Assembly (NCBI GenBank): GCA_950295325.1
Contig: OX485804.1
Span: forward strand, 4,588,001 to 4,652,000
DNA length: 64,000 nucleotides
Origin: Polytrichum commune
Taxonomy: Eukaryota; Streptophyta; Polytrichopsida; Polytrichales; Polytrichaceae
Reading direction: 5' to 3'
Shown: piece after piece, positions 25,049 to 36,800 of the stretch
How positions within the stretch are numbered: position 1 is the first letter of the stretch
Layout of the letters: each line of letters begins with the position of its first letter
Notes under the pieces: model-generated
The model's database searches: none
The model's input: only the letters and a program-made list of their open reading frames with translations
Told to the model about the DNA's origin: nothing
Made by a program: the position numbers and the translations under genes

Positions 25049-26828
25049 ACGCCATGAGCAGTTCACGAGGCCCACCCGATACCCATGCATAACATCTCAC
25101 AATCAAGCACTCGGAGCCTAGATAATTTCAACAGCTATATCTGGAAAAAAAGCAAACAAACAAACAAACACACACACACCGAACAAAAGTAACATTTTTC
25201 CTTGGAGCATGATCCGAATACTTTTAAGTTATTAGTCCCACTTTGGGACTCGCGTCGGGAGCCGGGTAAGTTACACCACCACCAATAAGCTAAACAAAGC
25301 ACAATCTCTCTGACCCCGGAATGGAAGACAATTACGCAGGAAACCAGCGATTATACTACATCGAGCCACCTCATGGAGAACCGACCATCTCGCTGCAACC
25401 TCTAATAAGTTAACATATTTGTCTCCTAGTTGTTGGGATGGCTCGATCGATCACTCATGGTGGGGCTCCACAGAAGCACACCCAATTTAGCCTCCTCATA
25501 ATGCCTAATATATCTGCTGTATGATTTATCGGTGCCCAAAATTTAGCCTCAATCCATCACGCATGCAACTTAACTTATGTTGTGGATATGCTCCTGTAAG
25601 CTTCAAGGTTCTAAAATCTCCAATCAGCATAAAAATAGGCTGGAGTCATGATGTAGGTAACAGGGAAACAACAGCGGTAATAAATGCGCCTGTGTAGCGA
25701 AATCCCCTTGAAAGGTGGTCATTTTGCCTCCTACAACTGCCACCTTTGAAGGGGTTGGAGTAGTGTGTGTATGTATATTTATGCAGAGTAAGAAATTTTC
25801 AATATTCAACCTTTTTATAGGGTGTTAAATAGTTGTACAAATGACTGAGCCTGGAAATGATGAGGAGCCTGTCAATTCCTTTCCTTTCCTTTCCTTTTGT
25901 CCGGAGAACGAAGCTACGTAGTGTGCACACTTCACTTTATTTATTTGGTGTCGAGTCGGAGGGATGATGTTTTCTTCCGAGTAAGTCAGTGTTCGTTTTT
26001 TATTGTTTATTTTTAAAAATGTTCAGTTCTTTTGCTAGGTCAGGTGATTGGTGAATTGCTTTCAGCTGTGAAGTGTTGTATGAGTTTGGGTCTCCAAGTA
26101 TCTCTTTTTGTCTTCACCCACCTTTTCCCATTGTGTGGCTGCCTCGGCTGGATAGAAGATTGTTATTACTAGTGACTGATTTGCCTGGCAGTCATCAGGC
26201 TGCGGAAAGGAAAGGAAAGGAAAGAAAAGAAAAGAGAGCAAGATTTTTGTGGAGGGAAAAGGTAGAGAGAGACAACCGATGGTTGTTTCTTTTCAAGTAA
26301 CAGAGGAGTGTTCATGGGTTCCCGTCCCTTGGGCCCTTTTGCTGCAGGCTAGCTACCTAGGTCTGCAGAGTAGATAGGATCCTTCACCACAAGTGCTCAA
26401 GAGCTCTCTGAAGAATTGCTGCCTTTTTAGAGTGGGAGGGAGCCTAATAAGTTCGGTGGGTTGAACTTATTAGAGCTTCTTCATCATATCATATCCAGTC
26501 TAGCAGCTTGTGGTGTTGGTGGTGGTGTTATTGTTGTTATTGTTGTTGCCAGCAGGTTACTTTGCTTGGCGGATTGATCGAGGAGCTTGTTGAAGAAGAG
26601 TCGGCGTTGGGCTTTACTTGCTTTGGTTTTGTGGTGTGACCTCACCTATTAAGCTTACTTAACCCATCCACAAGTCTCTCTTCCGAGGTCTTTCCTTTCT
26701 GGCGGCTGGCTGCTGCTCCATTGGGAAGAAGATTCCTTGTATCTCCACACTTTCTTGTGGGAGTACCTATCTACTACAGGGTTAAAGGATTTTCATGCTT
26801 TTGTACCATATTTTGCTTCCCCCCACGC
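25049..26828. other. intergenic and probable COI1 promoter region
   Basis: No coding sequence is recognised. Contains (CAAA)n/(CA)n near 25,153-25,180, a pyrimidine tract of CCTTT units at about 25,878-25,899 and its complement, a GGAAA tract, at about 26,204-26,235. The transcription start of the downstream gene cannot be placed from sequence. Confidence 0.4.
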
Positions 26829-26857
26829 CTCTCTCTCTCTATCTCTCTCTCTCTCTC
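26829..26857. repeat. (CT)n microsatellite
   Basis: CT dinucleotides with one A interruption, about 950 bp upstream of the COI1 start codon. Such tracts are common in plant promoters and leaders. Confidence 0.9.
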
Positions 26858-27140
26858 GGGAGCTGTTTCCAACCACTCTTGTGGACTCTTGCGGACAGCT
26901 TCCTTCTTCGTCTCCTCTCCTCTATATCTGCTCATGTTGGGTTCTATGGCCGGGTGAGTGTTTTGTATCTAGAAGTTGATTTGACTGTATGTGCCGACAC
27001 ATTTTGATTTTGAGAGACTTTGGTGGTTTCATGGCGGTGAGTTGCCGACTTGTCGGTTAACCCTGCTGAAGAAGAAGAAGAAGACACTATTCAAGTTATA
27101 TGTGATTTACACATAGCCAGCGGCTCTTCAGTGCAGGCTT

Positions 27141-27805
27141 GAATCCCTTCTACCTTGGAACTTGACCCGGTTTTAGCAGGTAAGATACTTGTGTTAAGAA
27201 TGGTATACTGAAGTAATTCTGTCAATGAGGTTTAAGCTCTATCCGAACCTGAAGGCTAACCCTCACTCACTTATTTACCAGAGTGTGTGTGTGTGTGTGT
27301 GTTCTTCGTCACCGTTTTGCAGGTGGAGTTTTTGCTCACTTTGCCGTGTGACACCTAGATTTTTTTGTTTTTGCTCCTTTTTTAATAGTTCGGGAGAAGG
27401 TCTCTGGAGAAACTCGGATGGAGACACAACCAGCGGTTTGGTAGTCCTCCTCCTCGAGCTTCAAACGGACTTCGAGGATTTAGAATCCCCACCTTGAAAC
27501 TTGACCCGGTTTGCAGGTAAGAAGTTTGCTTTTCAAGAAGCATACCTATTCTATTTTACACAAAAATTCTGTCAATGAGGTGGCAGTTGTGTCCGAACCT
27601 GAAGTAAGGCTTAACCCTGACTGACTTACCCTCGTGTGTGGTCTTCACCACCATTTTGCAGGTGGAGGAGTTCTTTAAATTTTTTGTGTTCTGTTCGTGT
27701 TTTCAATCTGGGAGAAGACATTTGGAGGATGGGGACAATACCATCATCGGCTTACTAATCATCCTCCTGGAGAGCCTTTAAGTGACCTCTTTCGAGTGAG
27801 GGTTG
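27141..27805 (+). promoter_or_regulatory. COI1 5' leader with duplicated exon-intron modules
   Basis: Two diverged copies, about 340 bp each, begin at 27,141 and 27,483. Both contain CTTGACCCGG then GCAG|GTAAG, AATTCTGTCAATGAGG, TCCGAACCTGAAG, TTTTGCAG|GTGGAG and a GGGAGAAG block. The GCAG|GTAAG and TTTTGCAG|G sites make plausible leader introns at 27,180-27,322 and 27,517-27,661. The end of the second module runs into the COI1 start codon. The transcript itself is inferred. Confidence 0.55.
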
Positions 27806-30800
27806 ATGGAATCACCGCATCAGCGGCAGCGAGGCATGGATTCTTCCCTGCGCCTGCTGCAACGACAGGAATCTTCTACCAGGGGACCACCCATCAAGGC
27901 CCTGGAGGACGATTTGATCAATCTGATTTTCGGCTACCTGGAGGACCCTAGGGACCGAAGTTCTGCCTCCATGGTGTGCAAGAAATGGCACGAAGTGGAT
28001 GGCCAAACCCGGAAGTCGGTCTACATCTCCAATTGCTACTCCATCCTGCCGGATGGCTTGTCCAAGCGGTTCCAGAATTTGGAGAAGATCAAGCTCAAGG
28101 GCAAGCCCAGGGCGTATGAGTTCGACCTTTTGGTGGAGGATTGGGGTGGGCATGCTGGGCCTTGGATCTATGAGATTGCCCGGTCTTACCCTAAGCTTCA
28201 ATCTCTCCATCTTCGCCGCATGGAGGTTACCGATGAAGATCTCCAGATTCTCTCCCAGCGTTGCACTTCCTTGCAGGTAATCTCTGCTTATGCTTAGCTA
28301 ACCCCATAACCGCCTTCTTTACCATTTTCTGTCCGTGCAACCTCAGCAGATTCCATACCAGTTTCTGTTTGTGCAAACCTCAGCCAGTGCATGGTCAGCA
28401 GCTCCTCAAACACGATTTTTTGTCTGTGTATCCTCTTGGGTATGGTTGTAGACAACTCAACTGAGAATCCCAGAACGATTCCGTCTGTGTATCTTTTTGG
28501 ATTTGGTTTCAGATAACTAAATTGGGAACCCTTACCAGTTTCTGTTTGTGTATCCTCTTAGGATTGGCTTTAGACAACTCAACTGGGAATTCCAGACATG
28601 TTTCGGTCTATATCCTCTTGCATTTGCTTTGAGACAACTCTATTTAGAACCCCATACCGGTTTCTATTTGCGTATCCTCTTGGATTGGGTTTCAGACAAC
28701 TAAACAGGGAATTCCATACCAGTTTCTGTCTGTGTATCCTCTTGGGATTGGTTTGAGACAACTCCACTGAGAATCCCATACCAGTTTTCCGTCTGTGTAT
28801 CCTCTTGGGTGTGGTTTTAGACAACTCCACTGAGAATCTTATACCAGATTCTGTCCGTGTATCCTCTTGGGTTGGTTTTAGGCAACTCCACTGAGTTTTG
28901 TGGAGTGTTTGCTAGCTGAAGACTCTTGTAAGCTTAGCAAATGTAGCATGATGAATATAGTGAGAGCATTCCATTCCAGTATTTGTCTGTGTAGTCTATA
29001 CCATTTTTTGTCTGTGTATCCTTTGGGGTTTGATTTTAGACAACACAATTGAGGAGATGTGGATTTGACCAGATTGGTCGACAAGAGATGTGCTGAGGGA
29101 GATTGCCCAAGTCATATTTGTCGCACTTCATGCCATGTCTATGAGTGTTGAGGTTATGTATGCCTGTGCAGAACATAATATGCTATGATGAGTTTGTCAA
29201 GTGCTAAGACCATCTTGTGGGTTTGCTTTGCTATTCTGGCAGAAATTGAAGCTGGACAAGTGCAGAGGATTCACTACTGAAGGACTCGAGTACATTACCC
29301 ATTTCTGCAGGTGCCTACTCCCAAACCAAGTGAAACCTATTCATTTTAGCTGACATTATACCCACTCATTCTTAGGAAAGGAAGACTTTGTTTCAAGTTG
29401 ATCTCTTCCATGGAATGTTTTTCGTCTTGTGTGTTTGACAAGGCTTTGTGGCTGCTGTTGTGATCAGAATCCTGAGGGTGCTTGACTTGGAGGAAAGTGA
29501 AATTGTAAGTAATAGTGAAGGGGAAGATAATGAAGCCACCGGAAAGTGGCTCCTGGAGCTTATAGAGAACAATGGCAAATTAGAAAGCCTAAACATCGCC
29601 TCAGTTAGCCTAGAGGAAAACCATATTTTACGTGCGCTGGGGGAGGTGACGAGTAAGTTGAAGTCCATCACTTCCCTCAAAGTCAGTGACATGAAGATGG
29701 AGAATTTCAGAACGCTTCTTAAGGAATGTGCAGAGCCCATGGTGGAGCTTGGCCTTGGTTGTTGGAGCTTTGAGGATCACAAAGTTGTCGCAGCGTCATT
29801 GCATCAATGGCTTTCAAAGCTCAAAATTTTGGACCTCAAGTTCTCGACATTGAGTGCTGAGGGACAGATTGAAATCTTAAGCCATTGCCAGTGTCTTGAA
29901 GAGCTTGAGGTAATGCATGCATTTGTGATGTATGTGAATTCCAGATCTATCTTTTTGATCCTGGAATAATATAGCATTCTTAAGCATGTGTAAGGATGTT
30001 CTCTTTCTATTCTAGTTTCAGATTAAATTTCCAAGAATCAAGGTCATTGCTTACATGCATGAATCCTAAGCACAATCGAGTGGCGAACTCTCAGTAGTTG
30101 ACACCTCATTGTTACTTATCTTCGGAAGAAAGCTTTTCCATCTACCAATATGCAATTCAAACACCTTGCCATTATGAAGGTCACTCTCCAAGATGTTCAT
30201 CTAGGAAGAACACCCACTACACCACTTAAGAATACTATAGACATTCCGCAGCCAATTTTTTTGCAGAGGGTTAACTTTGGAGTTTTGTGTCAATATGCAG
30301 GTGAGAAGTTTGGTGGGTGACAAGGGAATGGAGGTAATTGGCAAGACTTGCACACGACTGAAGAGGATTCGAGTGGACCAGGATTCTCACCAGGAGAGAC
30401 CAGTTTACATCACGCATAGAGGGATGATTGAAATCTGCGAAGGCTGCCGGGAGCTTCAATTTTTAGTCCTGTATCTTTCCGATATCAATAATGAGGCGCT
30501 TGCTGCTGTCGGCCGTTGCCTTCCAAAGCTCACCGACTTTCGCATTGTTCTCTTGGAGGTTGGATTCATGGTTTCAGATTATTATACTAAAGCATGACTT
30601 CAACCTTAAAATATGGTCCAATTTTTGAAGCAAGCGATTACTCACTTAGGAACTGCTTCCTCCTATCCACAATATGAGAGAAAGCAATTTCTTGTGTCAC
30701 AACTCCCCACCATGAAGGTGCACATTGTGGAATCATGAGAAACTTTCTCTCTCGACCCACCTAAGCATAAAAACTGCATCGTTTTATTGTCTAGATTGTC

Positions 30801-31936
30801 AAGGAAATGCCTTATTCTATCAACAAAACCTTTCCGTTCTATGAACCTGCCTTGTGTTGAGAAAGGCGGCCATCATCAAGTTTCATGGGAAAGCATCCTA
30901 TTAGAAAGAAAAGCTTTTGTTAGGTTTTACATTCTAAATCAGATATTGCAGTTCCTCTTCTATTCAGGGCTAAGGGTGATAAAATATTTACAAAACGGAA
31001 ACTGGTTTAGAACAAAATTCTTAAGTGGTGTAGTGGTTGCTCTCCCTAGATAAGCATCTTGGGGAGTACACACTCATTGAGAAATTTTCTGGTAGTAGCT
31101 GGGTGAAGGCTTTGTCCAAAGATAGTTAGCAATGGAGGTGGTCAATTAATGAGAGCTTGCCACTTGGCTATGCTTGGCATTTATGCATGTAATCAAGACC
31201 TCAAATCTTGGAAATTTATTCGTGGAAGCTTTAGAATAGAAAGAGAATGTCCTTACATATGTTCAAGAATGCTATACTTCAAATTCATATTCTAAGAGAG
31301 TATATTGTATTCATGCAGGTTTTGGCTAACGTTGAAGATCTTCCTCTTGATGTTGGTGTTGGTGCATTACTCAAAGGGTGCCCAATGCTTACACGCTTTT
31401 CTGTTTACCTACGTTCGGGAGGCTTAACCGATCGAGGCGTTGCGTATATTGGTCAATACGGTGGGAAGCTCAAGTGGATCCTTTTGGGCTGCTCGGGGGA
31501 GAGTGACGAAGGTTTGCGGCAGCTTGCGGCCGGCTGTCAACAACTTGAGCGGCTCGAGCTTCGTTCATGCCCTTTTGGTGAAGTAGCTCTTGCAAGCGCG
31601 GTCATGGCATTACCCTTGTTGAAGTACATATGGGTTCAAGGGCATGGAGCCACTGAAGCCCTTGGCAACTGTATTGTGAAATATAAACACGGATTTCTTG
31701 TTGAGTTGATGACAGAGAATAGGCAAATATTGGGTTACACGACACTCGCGAGCCCACGTATAGATCACCCGCCGTCCGTTAGGTTGATTGACCTGAGTGA
31801 AATCTACCAGCCTATGCAATTGGTTCCTCAAAGGTTGAATGATGACTCAAGCAGCGAAGTTTTCGACCAGCCTATGGGTAATTCGAATTCCGAAAGGTTG
31901 ATTGAGGACTCGTACGAACGCTATGACGATTTTTAA
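27806..31936 (+). CDS. COI1: COI1-like F-box/LRR jasmonate receptor
   Basis: Five coding exons: 27,806-28,276, 29,243-29,310, 29,468-29,909, 30,301-30,558 and 31,319-31,936, giving 618 aa (Arabidopsis COI1 is 592). All junctions are GT/AG and keep the frame. Known role: the F-box subunit of a nuclear SCF ubiquitin ligase that, with JAZ repressors, perceives jasmonates and targets JAZ for degradation. F-box at about residues 31-70 (ALEDDLINLIFGYL), then leucine-rich repeats to about 590. Ligand-pocket residues equivalent to Arabidopsis R85 (R102, in GKPRA), R348 (R351), Y386 (Y385), R409 (R408), Y444 (Y443, in VYLRSGG) and R496 (in LRSC) are all kept. The A384 equivalent is V383, in FLVLYLSD. 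Residue pairing is by eye. A Met at codon 11 is an alternative start. The 5' leader is duplicated, and introns 1, 3 and 4 carry repeats. Confidence 0.93.
28300..29060. repeat. ~61-bp minisatellite in COI1 intron 1
   Basis: About nine diverged tandem units between 28,420 and 28,900, each with GTATCCTCTTGG, then TTTTAGACAACTC, CTGAGAATCCCATACCAG and TTTCTGTCTGT. A looser unit follows at about 28,985-29,050. It occupies most of the 966-nt intron. Minus-strand open frames here simply translate the repeat. Confidence 0.85.
29970..30233. repeat. left arm of inverted repeat around COI1 exon 4
   Basis: Lies in intron 3. Starts TATAGCATTCTTAAGCATG and ends ACTACACCACTTAAGAAT. It is the diverged reverse complement of 31,017-31,276 in intron 4. 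Confidence 0.85.
31017..31276. repeat. right arm of inverted repeat around COI1 exon 4
   Basis: Lies in intron 4. Starts ATTCTTAAGTGGTGTAGTGG and ends CAAGAATGCTATA. It pairs along its whole length with 29,970-30,233. The arms may be two opposite copies of one transposon or the ends of a single foldback unit. Confidence 0.85.
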
Positions 31937-33390
31937 GCCATGGAGTCTATTGAGAGAGAGAGAGAGTGCATGGGACGTGGGTCACTCTCTTTTTATCGTT
32001 GCGTTGTGTTGGGCAAGTTATTATGGCCTCATCCATCCATCTCCTTGTGTACATGATGATGCCGTGAGTTTATCGTTGTATTATGGCACTTGCTCTATAG
32101 TCAAACCCTGGAGATGAAAGTGGTGATATAAGCTGGTCCTTATTCGGGGGATTGCTTGTATTGTTCAGGTTTTGTAATCACCCTGCACCCTATCCTTTGG
32201 TTTGGCAAGAGTACCAGTGCAACTGAAAAGTGAGTGTACATTACTCGTTATACTTCTATAAGAACTTTACTGACGGACTTTGCATAAAGTGACAAATCTC
32301 TTTTGTGATGGATTCAAAGTGTTTCACTGATTTGGTTGGATCTATTGGTGGCTAACCCATGTGAAAAGTGGATGCAGTTCATTTTGTGATGATATCAGTT
32401 AGAAAACTGTTGGGGAAGTTTTGGGGATTTTGAGGGGCACGAGACTTGCTGCTGACATTGCTACCTGATCTTAGATCTCCGGGTTGGTTGCCTTCTTAGC
32501 ATACAAGTAGTCACCACATTGTTGTTGTGCTAAGCAATTTTGTTGACGTGTCTATTCCATATTGGATATGAGGAGGCACATTTTTACTTGGAATTGATGG
32601 CCTTGCCATGACCTAACCATTACATCCGGTAATGAACACATGTTGCCTTGCCATCTGTTGTAGTAGGTACCACCTACCTCGTTGCTACCTTGCATCTGTG
32701 ACCTATTTCATATTACTTTGGTCCAAGCTGTGATGGAGACTTCCCAAATACAAAAGAGAGGCATGAGAAAGCTGGGAGTGGTTCACTCCCCGTTCACTAG
32801 CCTTTAGATTTCCAAGATTGTTTTGAGAGGAAAACACAAGTGCTTTTCTTGTGTCATGTGTTTGTGTTGTGTGGCACCAACAAGGATGAGCACCTTGTTG
32901 ATACTAATTTGTATTTTTCACTTTGCTTGTGTGATAGGGTGGAACCACCCTTTGCATGATCTATAATGTGCAGTTCAAGAGGCATGTGATTTTGGAAAAA
33001 CTAACTCTCGTGCCTGGTCGCATCCAATGAGGTTAGGGTAACCTTTCTGATTCGAGTTTATGTTTGTATCAGGTTGTGATTTTGCCTCTCATCTAAGTAA
33101 GTCTTTGTTTTCTGTGTAATTTATCAATGTATGCATTTTCAGGTCGAGGGTTGACAGGAGGCTTGAAGTGCTGTTGCTAGAATTGATTGAATAGAATCGA
33201 TAAAATTGGTTGCTAGATTTGTATTTTTGCCCTGTAGAGGATGAAGTGACCTTCCCAGTTTGAGCTCTGCCTGGGAACCCTTCAAAATCCCAAGGCAGTT
33301 TGCCAAGACTGGAAGATTCTAAATTACAGTTATATCATTGGTTTGATGAGATTTGTCTATGTGCTCGAACCATAGCTTGACTGCTTTAAG
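31937..33390. other. COI1 3' flank and intergenic
   Basis: The 3' UTR starts here with a short (GA)n at about 31,952. No clear AATAAA signal close to the stop and no further gene were recognised. Confidence 0.45.
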
Positions 33391-34240
33391 TCCAGATGAC
33401 TAAAGGTAAGTAGGCCTTAAACGGACACTTTTTAGCTCTCCCCCAACTTCTAGTTGGAACAAAATACACAAGTAGTGTGAGATGATTAGCAAATCCTAAT
33501 CATACCCGAAGCCATTTTCCTCATAATTTTTGCAACTCGTCGTCAAAATTAGGTTCTCTTTCTTAGTAGATGTTCATATAGGTCCCCTGAATTATCTTAT
33601 CATTGAAGCTAGAGTTGGTAACAAATTTTGGGCATATAGTTTAATCTTTTTTAAACACTTGTCTTTTTTGGTGTCCACTCTTACATCCACACTTAACCAT
33701 ACACCACTCAAATATAGGTGTCCATTTACAATGAATAGTCGAATAAGGCCCGTTGCTTAATATTATCCATGAAGAATACTTTCATTCTCAATGTATTTCA
33801 TCACCATTGATAGATTTCATTGTTAAGATGATATGATATGCAATTATTCATATGTAGTAAGGTAGATGGGTCTTAAATGGTTACTTTATTCACTATCCCA
33901 CTTACCCTAGAATGTGAAACACACGATTAGTACAATACAAGATGATTAGCAAATATGAATCCAGGTTATAGTCACTTTTCTGATCATTTATGGACTCCAT
34001 ATGAATATCTTATTCATTATTAAAGTGAAGATTCTCATGCTCATTAAATGGTCATACATGTCTCCCAAATTATGTTCACTGTTGAAACTAGAATGATTAT
34101 CATATTTTGAGCACGCAACCCAATCTATTCTAAACACATAACAAACCACACACCACTCACATATAGGTGTCCTAATAAGGAAAGTAATTGAATAAGGATT
34201 GTCTACCTTATGCCAATTTCTATGAAGTAAAGTGCTTTGG
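33391..34240. repeat. dispersed repeat, copies 2 and 3 in tandem
   Basis: Two consecutive diverged copies (about 33,391-33,860 and 33,861-34,240) of the sequence at 13,235-13,790. Shared landmarks are GATGATTAGCAAAT, ATATAGGTGTCC and GGTAGATGGGTCTTAAATGG. Non-coding. Confidence 0.6.
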
Positions 34241-35329
34241 TGCTTTCAGTTGTTATCCTATTCTACTCTTCAAACTTTTGAAAATCCATTACGAAAAGAT
34301 TGGTGTAAGAAAGATATAAGGAACATTGATAATTTTACCAACGTGAGTTTGAGCCCGTTGGCCCTTCCTTGTTCAAGAGTCCCCTTGGTACAAGGTAGGG
34401 TTTATTGCCTACCATGTAGTAGGTGGGCCCTAGGTTAATAGAGGTGCTTAGGTAAGGTTTGTGTGGTAAAATAGCTCCTACATGGGGAAGTATCAGTGTT
34501 TTTTTGTTGTATAATTTGCGTTTGTTTAGGACGAGGTGCATAAGCTACTTTATCTCAGTTCAACACATGTTTTTCGTGGTTATTTTTATGAGTGATATGG
34601 GTATTTGTAGGGTTTGAGTTCCTCCATGCTATTGGTGTGTATGACGCCTCCAACTCCGTTGGTTATGATTTCAAGGGGGTTGACGTTCCATCCTTGTGCT
34701 TTGATTGCTTCTATTATTGGGTTTTATTTTATTTTATTTTATTTTGGTATTAATGGTTTGGTAGATGTATTGGTCATATGTGTATGTGAATTCAATAATT
34801 TGTAAGTGTACGAAAATGCTGAGGATTGGAGGCCATTTGTTCAAGTTTGGAATTTGTTTGCAATAGGAAAAGTGTGGGTCTAGAGAAGGATATAAGTAGT
34901 TGGGGCGACTTCAAAAAAATTTACATTCATATGTGTATTTTTATTATTTTTCCCTATAGTAACCAATTTGCTAAGCCAATCATACATACCATTTATTCAT
35001 GTAGAGTCCAAAAATTGTCTAAATCAGTCAAAAGACCAATTTAACACCCTTAGGTCTTGGTTTCAAATATATTGTATCGCCCATTGTTCAATTGGCTCAA
35101 TATAAACTAATGAGCTACATTTGTGCTCTATAGAACATTGTTGCAAATGACTACTTTATGATCACAAGTGTTTGAACAAGAACTTTGTTAGAAATGAGAA
35201 GCAGAAATGACACTCATGTTATCAAGAATCTATGGCATAGTTATTTCTTTATGAACATTAATTGTAGATAGACAATTTTCCCCTTCCACATTGTAATAAA
35301 GCAAAAAGCCAAATATGAACGCCTTTAAA
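34241..35329. other. intergenic; (ATTTT)n at 34,722-34,745
   Basis: No gene recognised. One ATTTT pentanucleotide repeat. Confidence 0.45.
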
Positions 35330-35540
35330 ATACACTACCTACTTGAAAAAGGTGGCATCAACTTCCAAGGTGACGTTGCCATTCCATAACTGCTTCTTAA
35401 TGGATACCCACCCGTAAGATGAAATTAATTCTAGAGTTCACGAAAGCAAAGGACATATGAGACTAGGAGTACGTCAAGGTGGGGACAACAATGCTAATTC
35501 CTTAGAGTGATAGAGGGTAATGGCCCATGTGAGAATTCGG
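35330..35540 (-). pseudogene. LINE C-terminal tail fragment
   Basis: The minus strand encodes a piece ending LYHSKELALLSPP, similar to HHSKELASLKPS in the fragment at 37,813-38,130. The two are diverged tails of one LINE family. No catalytic domain remains. Confidence 0.45.
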
Positions 35541-35621
35541 CTAACATGAACATGATGATATAACTAATAAATAACACTTGAGACTTTCTAATTCCATTGA
35601 CAACCTAAAGCCAGAGCCGGT

Positions 35622-36073
35622 TTATGCCCTTTGTGATGGAGTCCAAAGTGCTCAACCATTAAAGTTTCAACCATCATTTTTGGGCATATTCTCTACACTT
35701 ACATTTCAAATTTTAGATTTCAATATTATTGTTGAATTGTACATGTTTGTCACATTAATAGTAGTTGTGGCATAATAATGGAGGTGTAGGGATAGAAAGA
35801 GGAGAGCTAAAGTGAAGAAGAGGAAATAAATTGCTTGTCTACACATGGCTTATGTCCTTCGTGGTGAACTTTGAAGTGCATAACCATTAAAGTTTCAACC
35901 CCCATTTTTGGGCATGTTTTATATGTGTACATATCATAATTAAGCTTTCGAAACCAGGGTTGAACTAAACAAGTTCTTCACATTTGCAAAGTTGTGGTAG
36001 ATTAGATGGAGGTGTTGGGATAGAAAGAGGAGAGATGAGTGAAGAGGAGATAAATTGCTTGTCTACACACAGG
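35622..36073. repeat. direct tandem duplication of ~226 bp
   Basis: Two diverged units, 35,622-35,847 and 35,848-36,073. Both contain AACCATTAAAGTTTCAACC, TTTTTGGGCAT, GGATAGAAAGAGGAGAG and AAATTGCTTGTCTACACA. Non-coding. Confidence 0.7.
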
Positions 36074-36229
36074 TTGGGACGGCAAATACCAAGGCAATAT
36101 ATATTACCCATCTTCGAATCCTACTCAAGGGGCTAGATCAATTATTATATTTTGATTTGCAGTCAAATGTTTCCAAACATATTTGATGAAAAAAATGGTA
36201 ATGTTGCTAGTTCTGAGCAGAGCCCTACA

Positions 36230-36395
36230 TTGGGTGCCCATACCCATGCCCCTGCCCATGCCCATGCCCACCCATGCCCATGGGTTTTGGGTGGGCATGG
36301 GTGCGATATTATTGTTCATGGATGGGCATGGCTGGGCATGGCTGCAATATTATTGTTCATGGGTGGGCATGGGTGGGCATGGGTGATCATGAGAT
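36230..36395. repeat. GGGCATGGGT minisatellite, block 1
   Basis: Units of TGCCCA and TGGGCATGGG occur in both orientations. The two orientations meet near 36,283, giving a large potential hairpin. ATATTATTGTTCATGG recurs between units. Long overlapping open frames here only translate the repeat. Confidence 0.85.
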
Positions 36396-36640
36396 CATTG
36401 TAGCAGTGAGCTTAGCATTGCCAATGAATCGGGATACCACTGCTAAATTCAGTATTCTCTTGTGGTGGAAGCTGAAAGGAGCCCCCACATTCCCCATCAT
36501 GTTGCACGTGGCGCATTCGGTTACCAAGAAGCACTAACCAAGAATACGCTAACCAAGAAGCGCTCCGGGCTGAAGCCAACCATAGTGAACGACCTTTTAT
36601 TTGTCCGATCCAACCAAGACTTGGTGTAGGCGGGTAATAC
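36396..36640 (+). pseudogene. hAT transposase C-terminal fragment
   Basis: Plus-strand stretch with WWKLKGAPTFPIMLHVAHSV (about 36,464) and, after a frameshift, KPTIVNDLLFVRSNQDLV (about 36,567). Together these resemble the hAT C-terminal dimerisation region (W-x2-KG...P.L..A......R.E.LVFVHSNLRL). No terminal repeats were found. It sits between two GGGCAT-rich repeat blocks. Confidence 0.5.
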
Positions 36641-36679
36641 ACATTACACAATTTTTGAATACATGGGCGCAATTTGAAT

Positions 36680-36800
36680 AGCATGGGTGGGCACATGTCA
36701 TGCTATGTGTGGGCATGGGTGGGCATGGGTGCGCACATGTCATGCTATGGGTGGGCATAGGTCGTTGCTGATGGGCATGGTCTGGGTATGGGTGCAATTT
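36680..36800. repeat. GGGCATGGGT minisatellite, block 2
   Basis: TGGGCATGGG units, with GCACATGTCATGCTATG present twice. Same family as block 1, on the far side of the hAT fragment. Confidence 0.85.

Noticed and set aside
28579-28830. Minus-strand frame with repeated KPNPRRI-like blocks
   Set aside because: It is antisense to the intron 1 minisatellite. The repeat explains the periodic peptide.
36152-36403. Overlapping open frames rich in His, Pro and Met
   Set aside because: They are only the translation of the GGGCAT minisatellite.
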